From Spirochaetales bacterium (GTDB taxonomy: Bacteria; Spirochaetota; Spirochaetia; SZUA-6; RPPD01), in contig JAFGJO010000029.1 in NCBI GenBank assembly GCA_016929065.1, forward strand, positions 1 through 53,312: 53,312 bases of DNA, written 5' to 3'. This document shows, piece by piece, positions 8,757 to 17,617 of the stretch (positions within the stretch are counted from its first letter, which is position 1; each line of letters begins with the position of its first letter). Under the pieces are notes generated by a model. That model saw nothing but the letters and a program-made list of their open reading frames with translations, did no database searches and had not been told where the DNA came from. The translations under genes were made by a program, and so were the position numbers.

Positions 8757-9404
8757 TCAAAACCAGAGACTGATTTTAACTGTACCGCCATACAAATCCA
8801 GATCAGTAAAATGTGCATACTCAAATCCGGCCGAGAAAACAAAATGGTCCAGAATATACCCGATTGCAGGCGTCGCCACTACATGAAAAACATTGCCGTC
8901 CGTACTGCAATTTGCGTCCAGGGACAGCATGATATTTTCTGTGATAAATATTCTCGCCTGGGTGCCAAAAGATAATCCCAAACCGTAATTGATTGTTTCA
9001 CCACTCATGCCGCCATAAAAAGCCAACAGGAGATTCCCTGCAGGTATGGCAATCCCCAGATTGACTGTATAAAAAGAATGCCCTACGCCATTTGTATCAA
9101 ACATTTGATGAAGGTATAATTTACTAAATATAAAGAATCCGACAAACGAAGCATCCAATGTGAATCCATATCTAAAGCCATCTGTGCTAAAAAGTAATGG
9201 AGCGCTGACTACAAGTTCAAAAGACAAAGGCTTCCCGGTCCCCGGCGCGTAGGGAAAATTAAATCCGTCCCGTGGTGCTCCATACTCAACCAAATCTATA
9301 GCCGGGGTTCTGTCACTCGAATTGTCTGAAGAGTCATTCGAGCCGGAGGAATCTGAATTATTTGATTCGCTTTCCCAATCCGATTCAGCCAACGCCTGGC
9401 ACAT
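8757..9404 (-). CDS. Beta-rich outer-membrane-like protein, possibly with a broken 5' end
   Basis: 215 residues from the first ATG. A Ser/Asp/Asn-rich linker (SESNNSDSSGSNDSSDNSSD) is followed by about 160 residues of alternating hydrophobic and glycine-rich strands ending in TVKISLWF; a terminal aromatic is typical of outer-membrane barrels. No family is recognised. The ATG has no spaced ribosome site. In the same frame upstream, GTG 9548 (after AGGAG) opens 32 charged residues (KKEQEEQKELSEKKKKN) that end at a TAA at 9450-9452; the frame then continues GLGNCIGAILQGM into this ORF. The gene may therefore carry a nonsense mutation, or the two pieces may be separate. No clear signal peptide is in frame. 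Confidence 0.55.
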   Translation of the reverse strand: MCQALAESDWESESNNSDSSGSNDSSDNSSDRTPAIDLVEYGAPRDGFNFPYAPGTGKPLSFELVVSAPLLFSTDGFRYGFTLDASFVGFFIFSKLYLHQMFDTNGVGHSFYTVNLGIAIPAGNLLLAFYGGMSGETINYGLGLSFGTQARIFITENIMLSLDANCSTDGNVFHVVATPAIGYILDHFVFSAGFEYAHFTDLDLYGGTVKISLWF

Positions 9405-9725
9405 CCCCTGCAGGATGGCTCCGATACAGTTCCCAAGTCCGCTCCCGTCTTATGATGTATTTTTTTTCTTTTTTTCGCTGAGTTCTTTTTGTTCCTCCTG
9501 TTCTTTTTTTGTTCGTTCGCGGTACAATATTTTTCCCTTTACTTTCACGTTCTGAATACTCCTTCAGATTCAAATCCTGAAACAAATATACACAGAAAAA
9601 AAAGGGAATTGTGGCTTCGATCCATTTTATCATTTTTATCAAAGCACAACTTGTCATGAACCAGTCCAGTTGATACATTTAAAATAACAATTCCATGAGT
9701 TCGTACAAGGGATAGGGGGACATAC

Positions 9726-10727
9726 ATGAAAATTCAGAATGATGATAAATTTATTAAACTGGTGGAGAACCTGATTGACCCCGCCGAGGTCTGTGATTTG
9801 TATTTCTTTCAAAGGTTCAAGAACCTTCTGCCAACATGGCTGTTTAAAAAACTATTGATAAAAACATCAAAAAAATCCCCCTATATGGGTTTTGTCATTG
9901 AACCCTATAGCCTCTTCCTGTTTTTCAGGCTCAGGAATTTCGAAAAAGCAAAAGCCCTTCTGCCAACACGATATGAACTTGTCAAAACCCGTATTTTTGC
10001 TGATGAGGAGCCTGATTATTATCATGGCATGGGTATTTTCAATACCAAAGCAAGTACCTTTTGGGGTACCAGGATGGAATCCTACCTTGTTGCAAAAGAC
10101 ACAAAAACAGGCCTGATTTCGTGGATTTTCATTGACATCATCAGCAATACGATAATTGCCCTGCCGACAGAAGGAGTGGTCAGTCGAAACAGCAAACACG
10201 CTGTTCATACCACGAATTCAAAGGGCGATTTTTTTGTGGACATCAAGGAAGACCGGACAGGCCGTCATTTGGTTTGTAAGGGGAACATGACCAGGGGTAT
10301 CAAACGGAAACTTGATCAGCCGTTGTGGGTTTTGGGTAACACCTCGATAGCGCACAGCACCGAGTTGACGGACAAAAGCGAAGATCCCTTTGCGGTCATT
10401 TTTGACCCGGCAGAGGTGGCAACGGCCATTGACATTCCGCTGGCAGACGTGAAACTGCACAAGAACTCATTGTTCACCGATCTGGCAGAGCAGGAACTGT
10501 GCAAGGTACTGTGCTTTCCCTTTGCCCAGCACTACATCGCGGACAGCCCTGGCTGCCGCACCTATATCAAAAATGACCAGGACATGATTGAAAACTATAA
10601 TCGGATTTCAGAATTAAAGGATTTGAAGACTTTTTCCACAAAAAGCATCAAAAGGATGTTTTTTTCAAGCATCATTTTATCATATCTGATTATTGCAGTT
10701 TTATCAGTTCTGCTGCTATTAAAATAA
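9726..10727 (+). CDS. Tail-anchored unknown protein, tandem paralogue A
   Basis: 333 residues, homologous over its full length to the next gene. Shared landmarks in order: PYMGFVIEPYSLFL (about 52-66), a KAKALLPTRYEL block, an arginine/glutamate segment GTRMESYLVAKDTKTGLISW, LWVLGNTSIAH, FAVIFDPAEV, FPFAQHY, and one C-terminal membrane helix (about 310-331). The soluble part vaguely resembles acetoacetate-decarboxylase or DUF2071-like folds, but I see no catalytic lysine and do not assign it. A soluble head with a single terminal helix suggests a tail-anchored cytoplasmic protein. GGGGGA lies 5 bases before the ATG. The spacing of 17 bases to paralogue B suggests co-transcription. Confidence 0.75.
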   Translation: MKIQNDDKFIKLVENLIDPAEVCDLYFFQRFKNLLPTWLFKKLLIKTSKKSPYMGFVIEPYSLFLFFRLRNFEKAKALLPTRYELVKTRIFADEEPDYYHGMGIFNTKASTFWGTRMESYLVAKDTKTGLISWIFIDIISNTIIALPTEGVVSRNSKHAVHTTNSKGDFFVDIKEDRTGRHLVCKGNMTRGIKRKLDQPLWVLGNTSIAHSTELTDKSEDPFAVIFDPAEVATAIDIPLADVKLHKNSLFTDLAEQELCKVLCFPFAQHYIADSPGCRTYIKNDQDMIENYNRISELKDLKTFSTKSIKRMFFSSIILSYLIIAVLSVLLLLK

Positions 10728-10744
10728 GGGAAGGGATTGATTAT

Positions 10745-11758
10745 ATGACAAAAGAAGAAAACCGGGCATTCGTAAAAAAATCTGAATCCCTGATAAAACC
10801 GCGGGATATTACAGCCATAAGTTTTTTGGGGGATTTCAACAAATACCTTCCAAAGAAAGTCCAGCACAAGATCATGCAAAAAGGATCGAGCATGATACCG
10901 TATATGGGTTTTGTTGTTGATCCCTATTGTTTTTTTGTTTCGTATAAAATTACAGACAGAGCTGCTGCCCAGGCGATGCTTCCTGATGGATATGAACTGA
11001 CAGAAACCTCTGTTTTTAACAAAAAGGAAAAACACCCGCTTGTTATTATCAGTGCCTTTACTGCCCGGACCTCCGCATTTACCGGCATGCGTCTTGAGTG
11101 TTATATCATCGCCCGCAATATAAAGACGGGCCTGTTGTCCTGGATTATCGCAGATTATGAAACCAATACAAACAGCCATGATCCCAGGAATGGATTCTGC
11201 GGTTATACCAGTGACCCGGCTGTGTTTGCGACGACGCCGTATGGAGAGCTGCTCGTTGATGTGAAGGGATCGGTCAGCAAGCGAGAATTCTCCGCCAAGG
11301 TGGATTTGAATGCGGGGAAGACAGAGAAACTGGAAGAATCGCTTTGGGTCGAAGGAAATATGTCAGTGGATTATGGCGGAGAACTAAAGCATGAATCATC
11401 TGTTCCCTTCAGCCTGATTTTTGATCCGGTACTCATGAAGGAGGCCCTGAGGATACCATTGAAGAGCATTGATATTGAGAAAAACTCCTTTATGGATACC
11501 ATCATTAATTCAGAGCAGCCGGTGGACGCAGCGGTATTTCCCTACAGCCAGCACTTCATTATCCGGCAGGATCTTCGCGAAGAATCTATCACCAGTGAAA
11601 AAGATCTGTTTTATCAGATCAAAACCTTTCTGGATCGATCAGGATTCAAGACGATGTCCGGAGATGATATAAAAAAGCCCCTGTTTAGAGGAATGATTAT
11701 CAGCACACTGGTGAATATTGCAATCATTCTATTTCTGCTGATACAGTGGCTTTTCTGA
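10745..11758 (+). CDS. Tail-anchored unknown protein, tandem paralogue B
   Basis: 337 residues and a clear tandem duplicate of paralogue A. It repeats PYMGFVVDPYCFFV, AQAMLPDGYELTET, GMRLECYIIARNIKTGLLSW with following TNSHDPRNGF, LWVEGNMSVDYG, FSLIFDPVLM, FPYSQHF and a final hydrophobic helix. The G-x-R-x-E-x-Y-x-x-A-x-x-x-K-T-G-L-x-S-W core is the best-conserved block, so it may form the active or ligand site. No function is recognised. The last 30 bases overlap the 3' end of the convergent FAD oxidoreductase gene, so the two transcripts must overlap. A ribosome site (GAAGGGA) lies about 9 bases upstream. Confidence 0.75.
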   Translation: MTKEENRAFVKKSESLIKPRDITAISFLGDFNKYLPKKVQHKIMQKGSSMIPYMGFVVDPYCFFVSYKITDRAAAQAMLPDGYELTETSVFNKKEKHPLVIISAFTARTSAFTGMRLECYIIARNIKTGLLSWIIADYETNTNSHDPRNGFCGYTSDPAVFATTPYGELLVDVKGSVSKREFSAKVDLNAGKTEKLEESLWVEGNMSVDYGGELKHESSVPFSLIFDPVLMKEALRIPLKSIDIEKNSFMDTIINSEQPVDAAVFPYSQHFIIRQDLREESITSEKDLFYQIKTFLDRSGFKTMSGDDIKKPLFRGMIISTLVNIAIILFLLIQWLF

Positions 11759-13354
11759 TTTTGAGAGGCTTTTTATCATGGCGGCGGCAGCGATGCGGCC
11801 CGTCAGAATGGCGATGGGAACACCAGACGGGCTGTAGCTCCACTGTCCGGCTTTATAGATGCGGGGAATGGCTGTATTTGGCGTAGACAAGATACCTGCC
11901 AGGCTGTCAGGAACAGGAGCCTTTTGTTCCAGGCTCCATCCGGTTATGGCTCCATTTGCCGTATGAAACATCTTCATTACAGTGATCGGCGTCGCTGATT
12001 CCTGGAATATAATTTTCTCTTTCAAGCCAGGATAAATAGAGGACTCCAGCGTATGCAGCATATAGGCAGTGATTTTTTCCCTGAACTCGTCAATCCAGCC
12101 TGCTTGTTCGACCTTTAAAAAGAGTTCACCGTCAAAGAGCAGACTAATTACCAGTCCGGTTTTATTCTTTGGAGCCAGAGACGGGTCTTTTACAACAGGA
12201 ATGGATATTTCGTAGGAATTTCTTTCACAATACTCCCTGAGCCACGCAAAGAGTTCCTGTTTGGTAATGTGCCCAAAATCTCTCTTCAGCGTTGCCAGCC
12301 TTGATCGATGCAAATCCCCCATCCCTGTAGCAAGGGGAGTGTAAATAAAATGACCATTTGATATTTTTTTAAAAACCTCGGGTGTTTCGTTTACCGCAAC
12401 AAACAGGGTAAACACAGACTCCGCCGTATGTGCGGTCAGGTATTTCCGGCGCTCCAGTGAAATTGAACGCCGGAATCCGGGAGCCAGGGATTGGTCATCC
12501 AGCCGCTGATAGAGAGATTTTAAATCTGCCGCCCACAGCAGTTGATCGTAGATGTATTCTTTCCCGTTCTGGTCCAGCAATGTATTCTCGCCTGGATTTA
12601 TTTTTACGATTTCACTGTTTCTTATGATTTCTCCGCCATCATGAATTATCTTTGATTCCAATGCCTGCGGGAGCTTTCCGGTTCCTCCTGGAGGATATTT
12701 ATAATCCTGATAGTTTTCAAAATAGCCGAAAGCAAAATTGGCCGGAGTCCCCTTGAAGAAATGCTGACATACCATATCTTTTAACGCGGTGTTGTCTGTA
12801 ACAGAGTCCAGAACCTCTTCTATGGATTTTTTATGAATAATGTTTTTTACGACCACCCGTAAAAAAAAGGGAAGCCAGGGGAGAAAGTTTTTCCAGAGGT
12901 ATCGATGGTCTTTTACTGCATTCTTGAAAAAAGGATTCGCTACCTTGTTGAGAATATGCGCATCACGGGAGTGTGATCGGATTCGCTTTTCTATTTTTTT
13001 AATCGCACACCGGGATTCAGGAAAAAGTTTATGCAATGATGCTATATAGTCTGAAATCCCCCGGTTTGAATCAAAGTGGACAATTTCCTTCTTGATCCCT
13101 GTAGAAACCAGACCTTTGATCAGGGGAAGATTGATCCCCAAATCCTCCAGCATGGGAACAAGAATCCCCGCGTTGCCGAACGCCCGCGGTCCGGCATCAA
13201 AAAGAAAACCATCTCTGGAAAAAGAGCTGACCAGGCCCCCGCATTGTGAAGTTTTCTCAAGAATGAGCACGCTATGGCCGCTTTGCAGGAGATAGGCTCC
13301 GGCTGTCAATCCCGAGATACCTGCCCCGACAATGACAATTTTTTGGGGCTTCAT
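11729..13354 (-). CDS. CrtI/RetSat-like FAD-dependent oxidoreductase
   Basis: About 541 residues. The N-terminus carries the Rossmann FAD motif KIVIVGAGISGLTAGAYLL with a downstream acidic residue (LILEKTSQCGG) and DAGPRAF. The C-terminus has the second FAD contact YKAGQWSYSPSGVPIAILTG, as in phytoene desaturase, carotenoid isomerase and retinol saturase families. Such enzymes desaturate, saturate or isomerise isoprenoid or other hydrophobic substrates at the membrane. No phytoene synthase is nearby, so a carotenoid role is not supported. ATG 13354 overlaps the SDR stop as ATGA; an in-frame ATG at 13366 is the alternative. It is the last gene of the NTF2-SDR-FAD operon. Confidence 0.85.
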   Translation of the reverse strand: MKPQKIVIVGAGISGLTAGAYLLQSGHSVLILEKTSQCGGLVSSFSRDGFLFDAGPRAFGNAGILVPMLEDLGINLPLIKGLVSTGIKKEIVHFDSNRGISDYIASLHKLFPESRCAIKKIEKRIRSHSRDAHILNKVANPFFKNAVKDHRYLWKNFLPWLPFFLRVVVKNIIHKKSIEEVLDSVTDNTALKDMVCQHFFKGTPANFAFGYFENYQDYKYPPGGTGKLPQALESKIIHDGGEIIRNSEIVKINPGENTLLDQNGKEYIYDQLLWAADLKSLYQRLDDQSLAPGFRRSISLERRKYLTAHTAESVFTLFVAVNETPEVFKKISNGHFIYTPLATGMGDLHRSRLATLKRDFGHITKQELFAWLREYCERNSYEISIPVVKDPSLAPKNKTGLVISLLFDGELFLKVEQAGWIDEFREKITAYMLHTLESSIYPGLKEKIIFQESATPITVMKMFHTANGAITGWSLEQKAPVPDSLAGILSTPNTAIPRIYKAGQWSYSPSGVPIAILTGRIAAAAMIKSLSKSEKPLYQQK

Positions 13355-14295
13355 AACAGGCGGCATAATTCCAGACTCTTTTCCCAGACCATATCCACCC
13401 TGCTATTGTCTCTTCCATGAGGAGCAGGCCGTTCTGGTGTCGTCAGGTTAAAAAACCGGCCCGAGACATATTTGACTTCATCAGCAGCCGATAAATAATA
13501 TAAAGCCTGCGCCGAGATGAGGGGATCTTTTGCTGTGGATAAAATCAGTTTTCTCTTTATCATACGATAGAGCTTGCCGTTGTTCTCGCCGATATTGGAC
13601 TTTACATTTCCCGGATGCATGGCATTGATGGTTATCCGGGAATTTGAGAAATAATCCCTGAATTTGATCATGGTCAGGAGCTGGGCTGTTTTTGCCGCCC
13701 CATAGCTTTTCAAGCCCGAATACCGATGCCATCTCCAGTCCAGATCATTCAGATGGACTCCCGCCAGGGCAAAACGGTGGCCTTCGGAATTGACATAAAT
13801 TATACGAGCCCGGTTTTCATCCAATAATTTTTCTCGTAACAGATAATTCAGACAGAACGGAGCCAGATGATTGACGTGAAAAACCATTTCAATGCCGTCT
13901 TCAGAGTATGCTCTTTTTGTATGGTATACACCTGAATTATGAATAAGAATATCAATGGGAGTTTTCATGTTCAGTAATTCATGGACACACTTTTTGGTCT
14001 GTGTCAGGGAACTAAAATCCGCCTGGATAGTCCGAATTGTGCAGCCATACAGGCCAACAAGCTCTTTTTCGAGTTTTTCTGATTTTTGAAGATTCCGGTT
14101 TAAACAAACAAGATCCGCTCCCTTCGAAGCAAACAGCCGTGCTGTTTCCAGGCCAATTCCCGAAGTGGTTCCCGAGATCACCGCGGTCTTTCCCTTCAAA
14201 TCATTGTCGCAACCCAGAGGGAGCTTTTTTTCATTTCTGATCAGCTCTCCCATATCGCGAAAACGGTATTGAATAAGGTATCGAAAAAGCCCCAT
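13351..14295 (-). CDS. Short-chain dehydrogenase/reductase
   Basis: 314 residues. Classical SDR features: the cofactor motif SGTTSGIGLETA (about 40-51), NSG near 115, catalytic Ser in YVNSEGHR, and catalytic YGAAK. About 30 extra N-terminal residues (LFRYLIQYRFRDMGELIR) form an amphipathic, possibly membrane-associating helix. The layout resembles retinol dehydrogenase/WW-oxidoreductase-like SDRs acting on lipophilic alcohols or ketones with NAD(P)(H). Its ATG overlaps the stop of the NTF2-like gene by one base (TGATG), and its own stop overlaps the FAD gene start, so the three are translationally coupled. GAGG lies 8 bases before the ATG. Confidence 0.9.
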   Translation of the reverse strand: MGLFRYLIQYRFRDMGELIRNEKKLPLGCDNDLKGKTAVISGTTSGIGLETARLFASKGADLVCLNRNLQKSEKLEKELVGLYGCTIRTIQADFSSLTQTKKCVHELLNMKTPIDILIHNSGVYHTKRAYSEDGIEMVFHVNHLAPFCLNYLLREKLLDENRARIIYVNSEGHRFALAGVHLNDLDWRWHRYSGLKSYGAAKTAQLLTMIKFRDYFSNSRITINAMHPGNVKSNIGENNGKLYRMIKRKLILSTAKDPLISAQALYYLSAADEVKYVSGRFFNLTTPERPAPHGRDNSRVDMVWEKSLELCRLL

Positions 14296-14807
14296 CAGCC
14301 GAACCTCTTTTTCATGAACCTGCGGTATCCTTTTGCCAGAAAACCGATATTGTCAAATATATCACCCCATAAATCATAATAATCCCGTTGCTCAATCACC
14401 TTGCCCTCTTTTAAAAGAATCCTGCTGGCACCGTATATGGAAGATTGGGGATACTTTTTATAGGAGATAACCATCTCCCACTCTGCAAAGATCAGGTTTT
14501 CCTGTAGCATACTGTTATGGATTATAAATTTAAGCCCCCTTGACCGTTTTGCCAGGCGCCGGGTCATTTCTGTGAAGCTCTGAATTCCCCTGATTTCCTG
14601 AACAGAATCCTTGAAAAAAATATCCTTGTCATAATACAGGAGCATATGATCCCAACAGGGCCTGCCCTCTTGTGTATAGATGTCTTGCCACAGGGAAAGG
14701 AAATGATCCAGATCCTTTATTTTATAGTTATCCATGGAGTAATCATAATCTACATTGTTTATATCTACAAGAACGTATTTGGCGTAACAATTTCCCGGTA
14801 CAGCCAA
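14295..14807 (-). CDS. NTF2/SnoaL-like small protein
   Basis: About 170 residues from a TTG start (AGGA four bases upstream), or 146 from ATG 14735, which lacks a ribosome site; the choice is open. The body fits the NTF2/SnoaL cone fold: an N-terminal helix (DLDHFLSLWQDIY), a YYDKDIFFKDSVQEIRG strand-turn, FTEMTRRLA, then long antiparallel strands (LIFAEWEMVISY; SRILLKEGKVIEQRDYYD). Fold members bind hydrophobic ligands and include cyclases, isomerases and non-catalytic binders. First gene of the NTF2-SDR-FAD operon, so it may bind or isomerise the same substrate; that role is inference. Confidence 0.7.
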   Translation of the reverse strand: MAVPGNCYAKYVLVDINNVDYDYSMDNYKIKDLDHFLSLWQDIYTQEGRPCWDHMLLYYDKDIFFKDSVQEIRGIQSFTEMTRRLAKRSRGLKFIIHNSMLQENLIFAEWEMVISYKKYPQSSIYGASRILLKEGKVIEQRDYYDLWGDIFDNIGFLAKGYRRFMKKRFG

Positions 14808-14940
14808 TGTATCCTGAACCCTGTCAGGCGGGTCATTTTTTTTAAAAATTCAGGATTTACAATGGAGAGCCTGCTTTTATAGTGCTATAGTGTTTTGTGA
14901 AAAGGAAAAAAAAATGCGGCAACCAGAACAGCACACGCCT

Positions 14941-15165
14941 CTTTTCCTCTTTTCATACTTTCCTTATAAATTCCTCTTCCTGATTTCCTTATAAATTCCT
15001 CTTTTCCTCTTCCTGATTTCCTTATAAATTCCTCCCCAGCTATCAAGTTATGAATGTCCTCCTTTCCTGAATTCCTTGTTAACTCCTTTTCCTGCTTTCA
15101 TGCTTTCCTTATAAATTCCTCTTCCTGAATTCCATCTTTCATGCTTTCCTTATAAATTCCTTTTC
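14941..15165. repeat. Dispersed pyrimidine-rich intergenic repeats
   Basis: The 515 bp between the NTF2 operon and mrfA contains at least five copies of TTCCTTATAAATTCCTCTTC or close variants (near 14960, 14985, 15020, 15106, 15148), interleaved with CTTCCTGATTTCC and CTGCTTTCATGCTTTCC. They are degenerate relatives of the array at 1-315, and spacing is irregular. There is no open frame. The promoter of mrfA must lie downstream, within 15230-15322, but no strong -35/-10 pair is seen. Confidence 0.75.
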
Positions 15166-15202
15166 ATCTGTGTCTGCTATGTGTGGTATTTTTTTCAGAC
15201 AG

Positions 15203-15230
15203 ATTGCCCGGTCAAGCCGGGCAATGACGG
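15203..15230. repeat. GC-rich palindromic element
   Basis: TTGCCCGG, five bases, CCGGGCAA, followed by TGACGG: a perfect 8-bp inverted repeat in an otherwise AT/pyrimidine-rich spacer. The GATTGCCCGGTCAAG form looks like a REP/MITE-type mobile palindrome. A long T run precedes rather than follows the stem on the + strand; on the minus strand the same bases read as A, so terminator function is doubtful. Confidence 0.45.
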
Positions 15231-15322
15231 TTATTCTCCAAGACACGTGCGGAGCCTCTCTTTTCCTGCTTTCATAATGGGGACTATGACAAACTCAACA
15301 TATTCTGATACTATACGCCTGT

Positions 15323-17608
15323 ATGGATAATGACATTAATGCATTGATATCCCAACTTGAACAGGACAAGGCGTTTCTCTCCTGTGTACACAAATGGGAA
15401 AAGATTCCCGCACGCGAAGCAGTGTATTCTCCCCTCCCCCTGGAGCTTCACGAGAACCTGTTTCGCTCTTTGGCGGAAAAAGGCATCTACCAGCTGTACT
15501 CACACCAGCAGGAATGCTACGAGCATGTCCGCCGCGGAAAAAATATTGTGGTGGTCACCCCCACTGCCAGCGGCAAAACACTCTGTTACAATCTACCGGT
15601 GCTCCAGTCCCTGATCGAGGATCCCGATGCCAAGGCCCTGTATCTTTTTCCCACCAAGGCCCTTTCCCAGGACCAGCAGGCAGAGCTCAATGAAGTGGTC
15701 ATGGAAGGAACACTGTCGGTTAAAATCTATACCTATGACGGCGATACACCCAGCTCTATCCGTGTGGCAGCACGGGACGCCGGACGTATCGTTATTTCCA
15801 ACCCGGATATGCTTCACGCAGGCATATTGCCGAACCACCCCAAATGGATCAGGTTTCTGAAAAACCTCAAGTACATTGTCATCGATGAGATCCACACCTA
15901 CCGCGGTGTTTTTGGATCGCACATGACAAATCTCATCAGGCGGTTAAAACGGATCGTCCGCTTCTATGGTGCCGAGCCCCAGTTTATCTGCTGTTCGGCA
16001 ACAATCGGGAACCCGAAGGAACTTGCTGAACGTGTTATCGAGGAACCGATTACCCTCATCGACAATAATGGGGCGCCCTCCGGTGAAAAACATCTGATAT
16101 TCTACAATCCGCCGCTGGTCGACCCGGTTCAGGGAATCCGCCGCGGAGTTGTCAATGAATCACAGCGCCTTGCGGTGCGATTTTTAAAAAACAAAATAAA
16201 GACCATCGTCTTTTCGCGTTCCCGTGTCCGTACCGAACTCATAGCCTCGTATATCAATTCGTCGCTTGCAAACTTTTATAATGACAACAACCGCACACGG
16301 GTAGAATCCTACCGGGGCGGGTATCTCCCGAACGAACGAAGGGCCATTGAAAAGGGCCTTCGTGACGGGAGCATCCAGGGGGTCGTCTCGACGAATGCGC
16401 TTGAACTCGGTATTGATATCGGCGGGCTGGATGCTGCAATCCTCGCAGGATTTCCGGGGTCGATCTCCTCCTGCTGGCAGCAGGCCGGCCGCGCGGGAAG
16501 GCGCCAGACCGTCTCGATTGCCCTCATTATCGCCTCTGCTTCTCCTTTAAACCAGTATGTGATCCAGCATCCGGAATATTTCCTGGGCAAATCCCCTGAA
16601 TCCGGATGGGTCGATCCAAACAACCTGTACATCGAGCTTGACCATTTGAAGTGTGCGGTATTTGAGCTGCCCTTTAAAAACAGCGAACGGTTCAGCGACC
16701 AGACCGCCTCGCTGCTCGCATACCTGGAAGAGAACGGCGTGATCCGGCTTACCGGCGATTCCTATTACTGGTCCGAGCGCGGCTACCCTGCCGAACACAT
16801 CTCCCTGCGGAGCGCCACCAGTGAAAACGTGGTGATCATCGATACGACAAAAGGAAGAAATGCAGTTATCGGAGAGATGGACCGCCCTTCGGCAAAGGAA
16901 CTCATTTTTGAAGATGCCATCTATTTACACCGCGGAAATCAGTATACCGTTAAAAAACTCGATATCGACAACAAGCGCTGCGAGGTTGAAGAATCGGCTG
17001 TCAACTACTATACCGATTCAATCGTTAAAACAGATATAAAGGTGCTGCACCAGGACAGTAAAAAGGAAATCAGCGGGGCCGAACTCATCCTCGGCGATAT
17101 CCTTGTCCGCACCCAGGTGGCAAAATACAAGAAACTCAAATTCCATACCCATGAAAATATCGGATACGGCGAAATTTTTCTTCCCCCCGAGGAAATGCAC
17201 ACCCGCGCGGCTGTGCTTGTTTTTCGGCCGGGAACAAAAGCAGGCCGGGCATTCGAAGCGCTCGAAGAAACACAGAAAACCCCGGTCATCGCGCGGATGG
17301 GTTTTCTCATTAAAAATGTCGCCCCGGTATTTCTGCTCTGCGACCCCTCCGACATCGGGGTCTCCGAAAAACTCAAAGACCCCCATTTCCAGGCACCGGC
17401 GCTTTATATCTATGACAACCACCCGGGGGGCACCGGACTGTCCGAAGGGTTCGCCGAAAACGTGGCCACAATCATCAATGCACTCGAAGAACGGATTCGC
17501 CTGTGCCCCTGCCGCTGCGGATGTCCTTCATGCATCGGCCCGGTCGTTGATATAAGCGAAACAGACAGTAAAAAATCCCTGCGCGATTTTTTAAAAGACG
17601 TTCTGTAA
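15323..17608 (+). CDS. mrfA: MrfA/YprA-family DEAD-box helicase (DUF1998)
   Basis: 761 residues, the family length. Superfamily 2 helicase motifs: Walker A TPTASGKT (79-86), Ia FPTKALSQDQ, DEIH box (188-191), motif III CSATIGNP, and motif VI QQAGRAGRR. The C-terminal DUF1998-type region carries a metal-binding cluster CPCRCGCPSC near residue 730. In Bacillus subtilis MrfA (YprA) is a 3'-5' helicase acting with the MrfB nuclease in a UvrABC-independent repair route for mitomycin C adducts. The partner gene follows 9 bases downstream, so the pair is conserved here. No good ribosome site precedes ATG 15323, so the true start is the least certain part. Confidence 0.92.
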   Translation: MDNDINALISQLEQDKAFLSCVHKWEKIPAREAVYSPLPLELHENLFRSLAEKGIYQLYSHQQECYEHVRRGKNIVVVTPTASGKTLCYNLPVLQSLIEDPDAKALYLFPTKALSQDQQAELNEVVMEGTLSVKIYTYDGDTPSSIRVAARDAGRIVISNPDMLHAGILPNHPKWIRFLKNLKYIVIDEIHTYRGVFGSHMTNLIRRLKRIVRFYGAEPQFICCSATIGNPKELAERVIEEPITLIDNNGAPSGEKHLIFYNPPLVDPVQGIRRGVVNESQRLAVRFLKNKIKTIVFSRSRVRTELIASYINSSLANFYNDNNRTRVESYRGGYLPNERRAIEKGLRDGSIQGVVSTNALELGIDIGGLDAAILAGFPGSISSCWQQAGRAGRRQTVSIALIIASASPLNQYVIQHPEYFLGKSPESGWVDPNNLYIELDHLKCAVFELPFKNSERFSDQTASLLAYLEENGVIRLTGDSYYWSERGYPAEHISLRSATSENVVIIDTTKGRNAVIGEMDRPSAKELIFEDAIYLHRGNQYTVKKLDIDNKRCEVEESAVNYYTDSIVKTDIKVLHQDSKKEISGAELILGDILVRTQVAKYKKLKFHTHENIGYGEIFLPPEEMHTRAAVLVFRPGTKAGRAFEALEETQKTPVIARMGFLIKNVAPVFLLCDPSDIGVSEKLKDPHFQAPALYIYDNHPGGTGLSEGFAENVATIINALEERIRLCPCRCGCPSCIGPVVDISETDSKKSLRDFLKDVL

Positions 17609-17617
17609 GGAGCCCGT

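Noticed and set aside
15203-15230. Rho-independent terminator for the NTF2 operon
   Set aside because: It lies upstream of that operon's start on the wrong side, and no suitable U tract follows it on the + strand.
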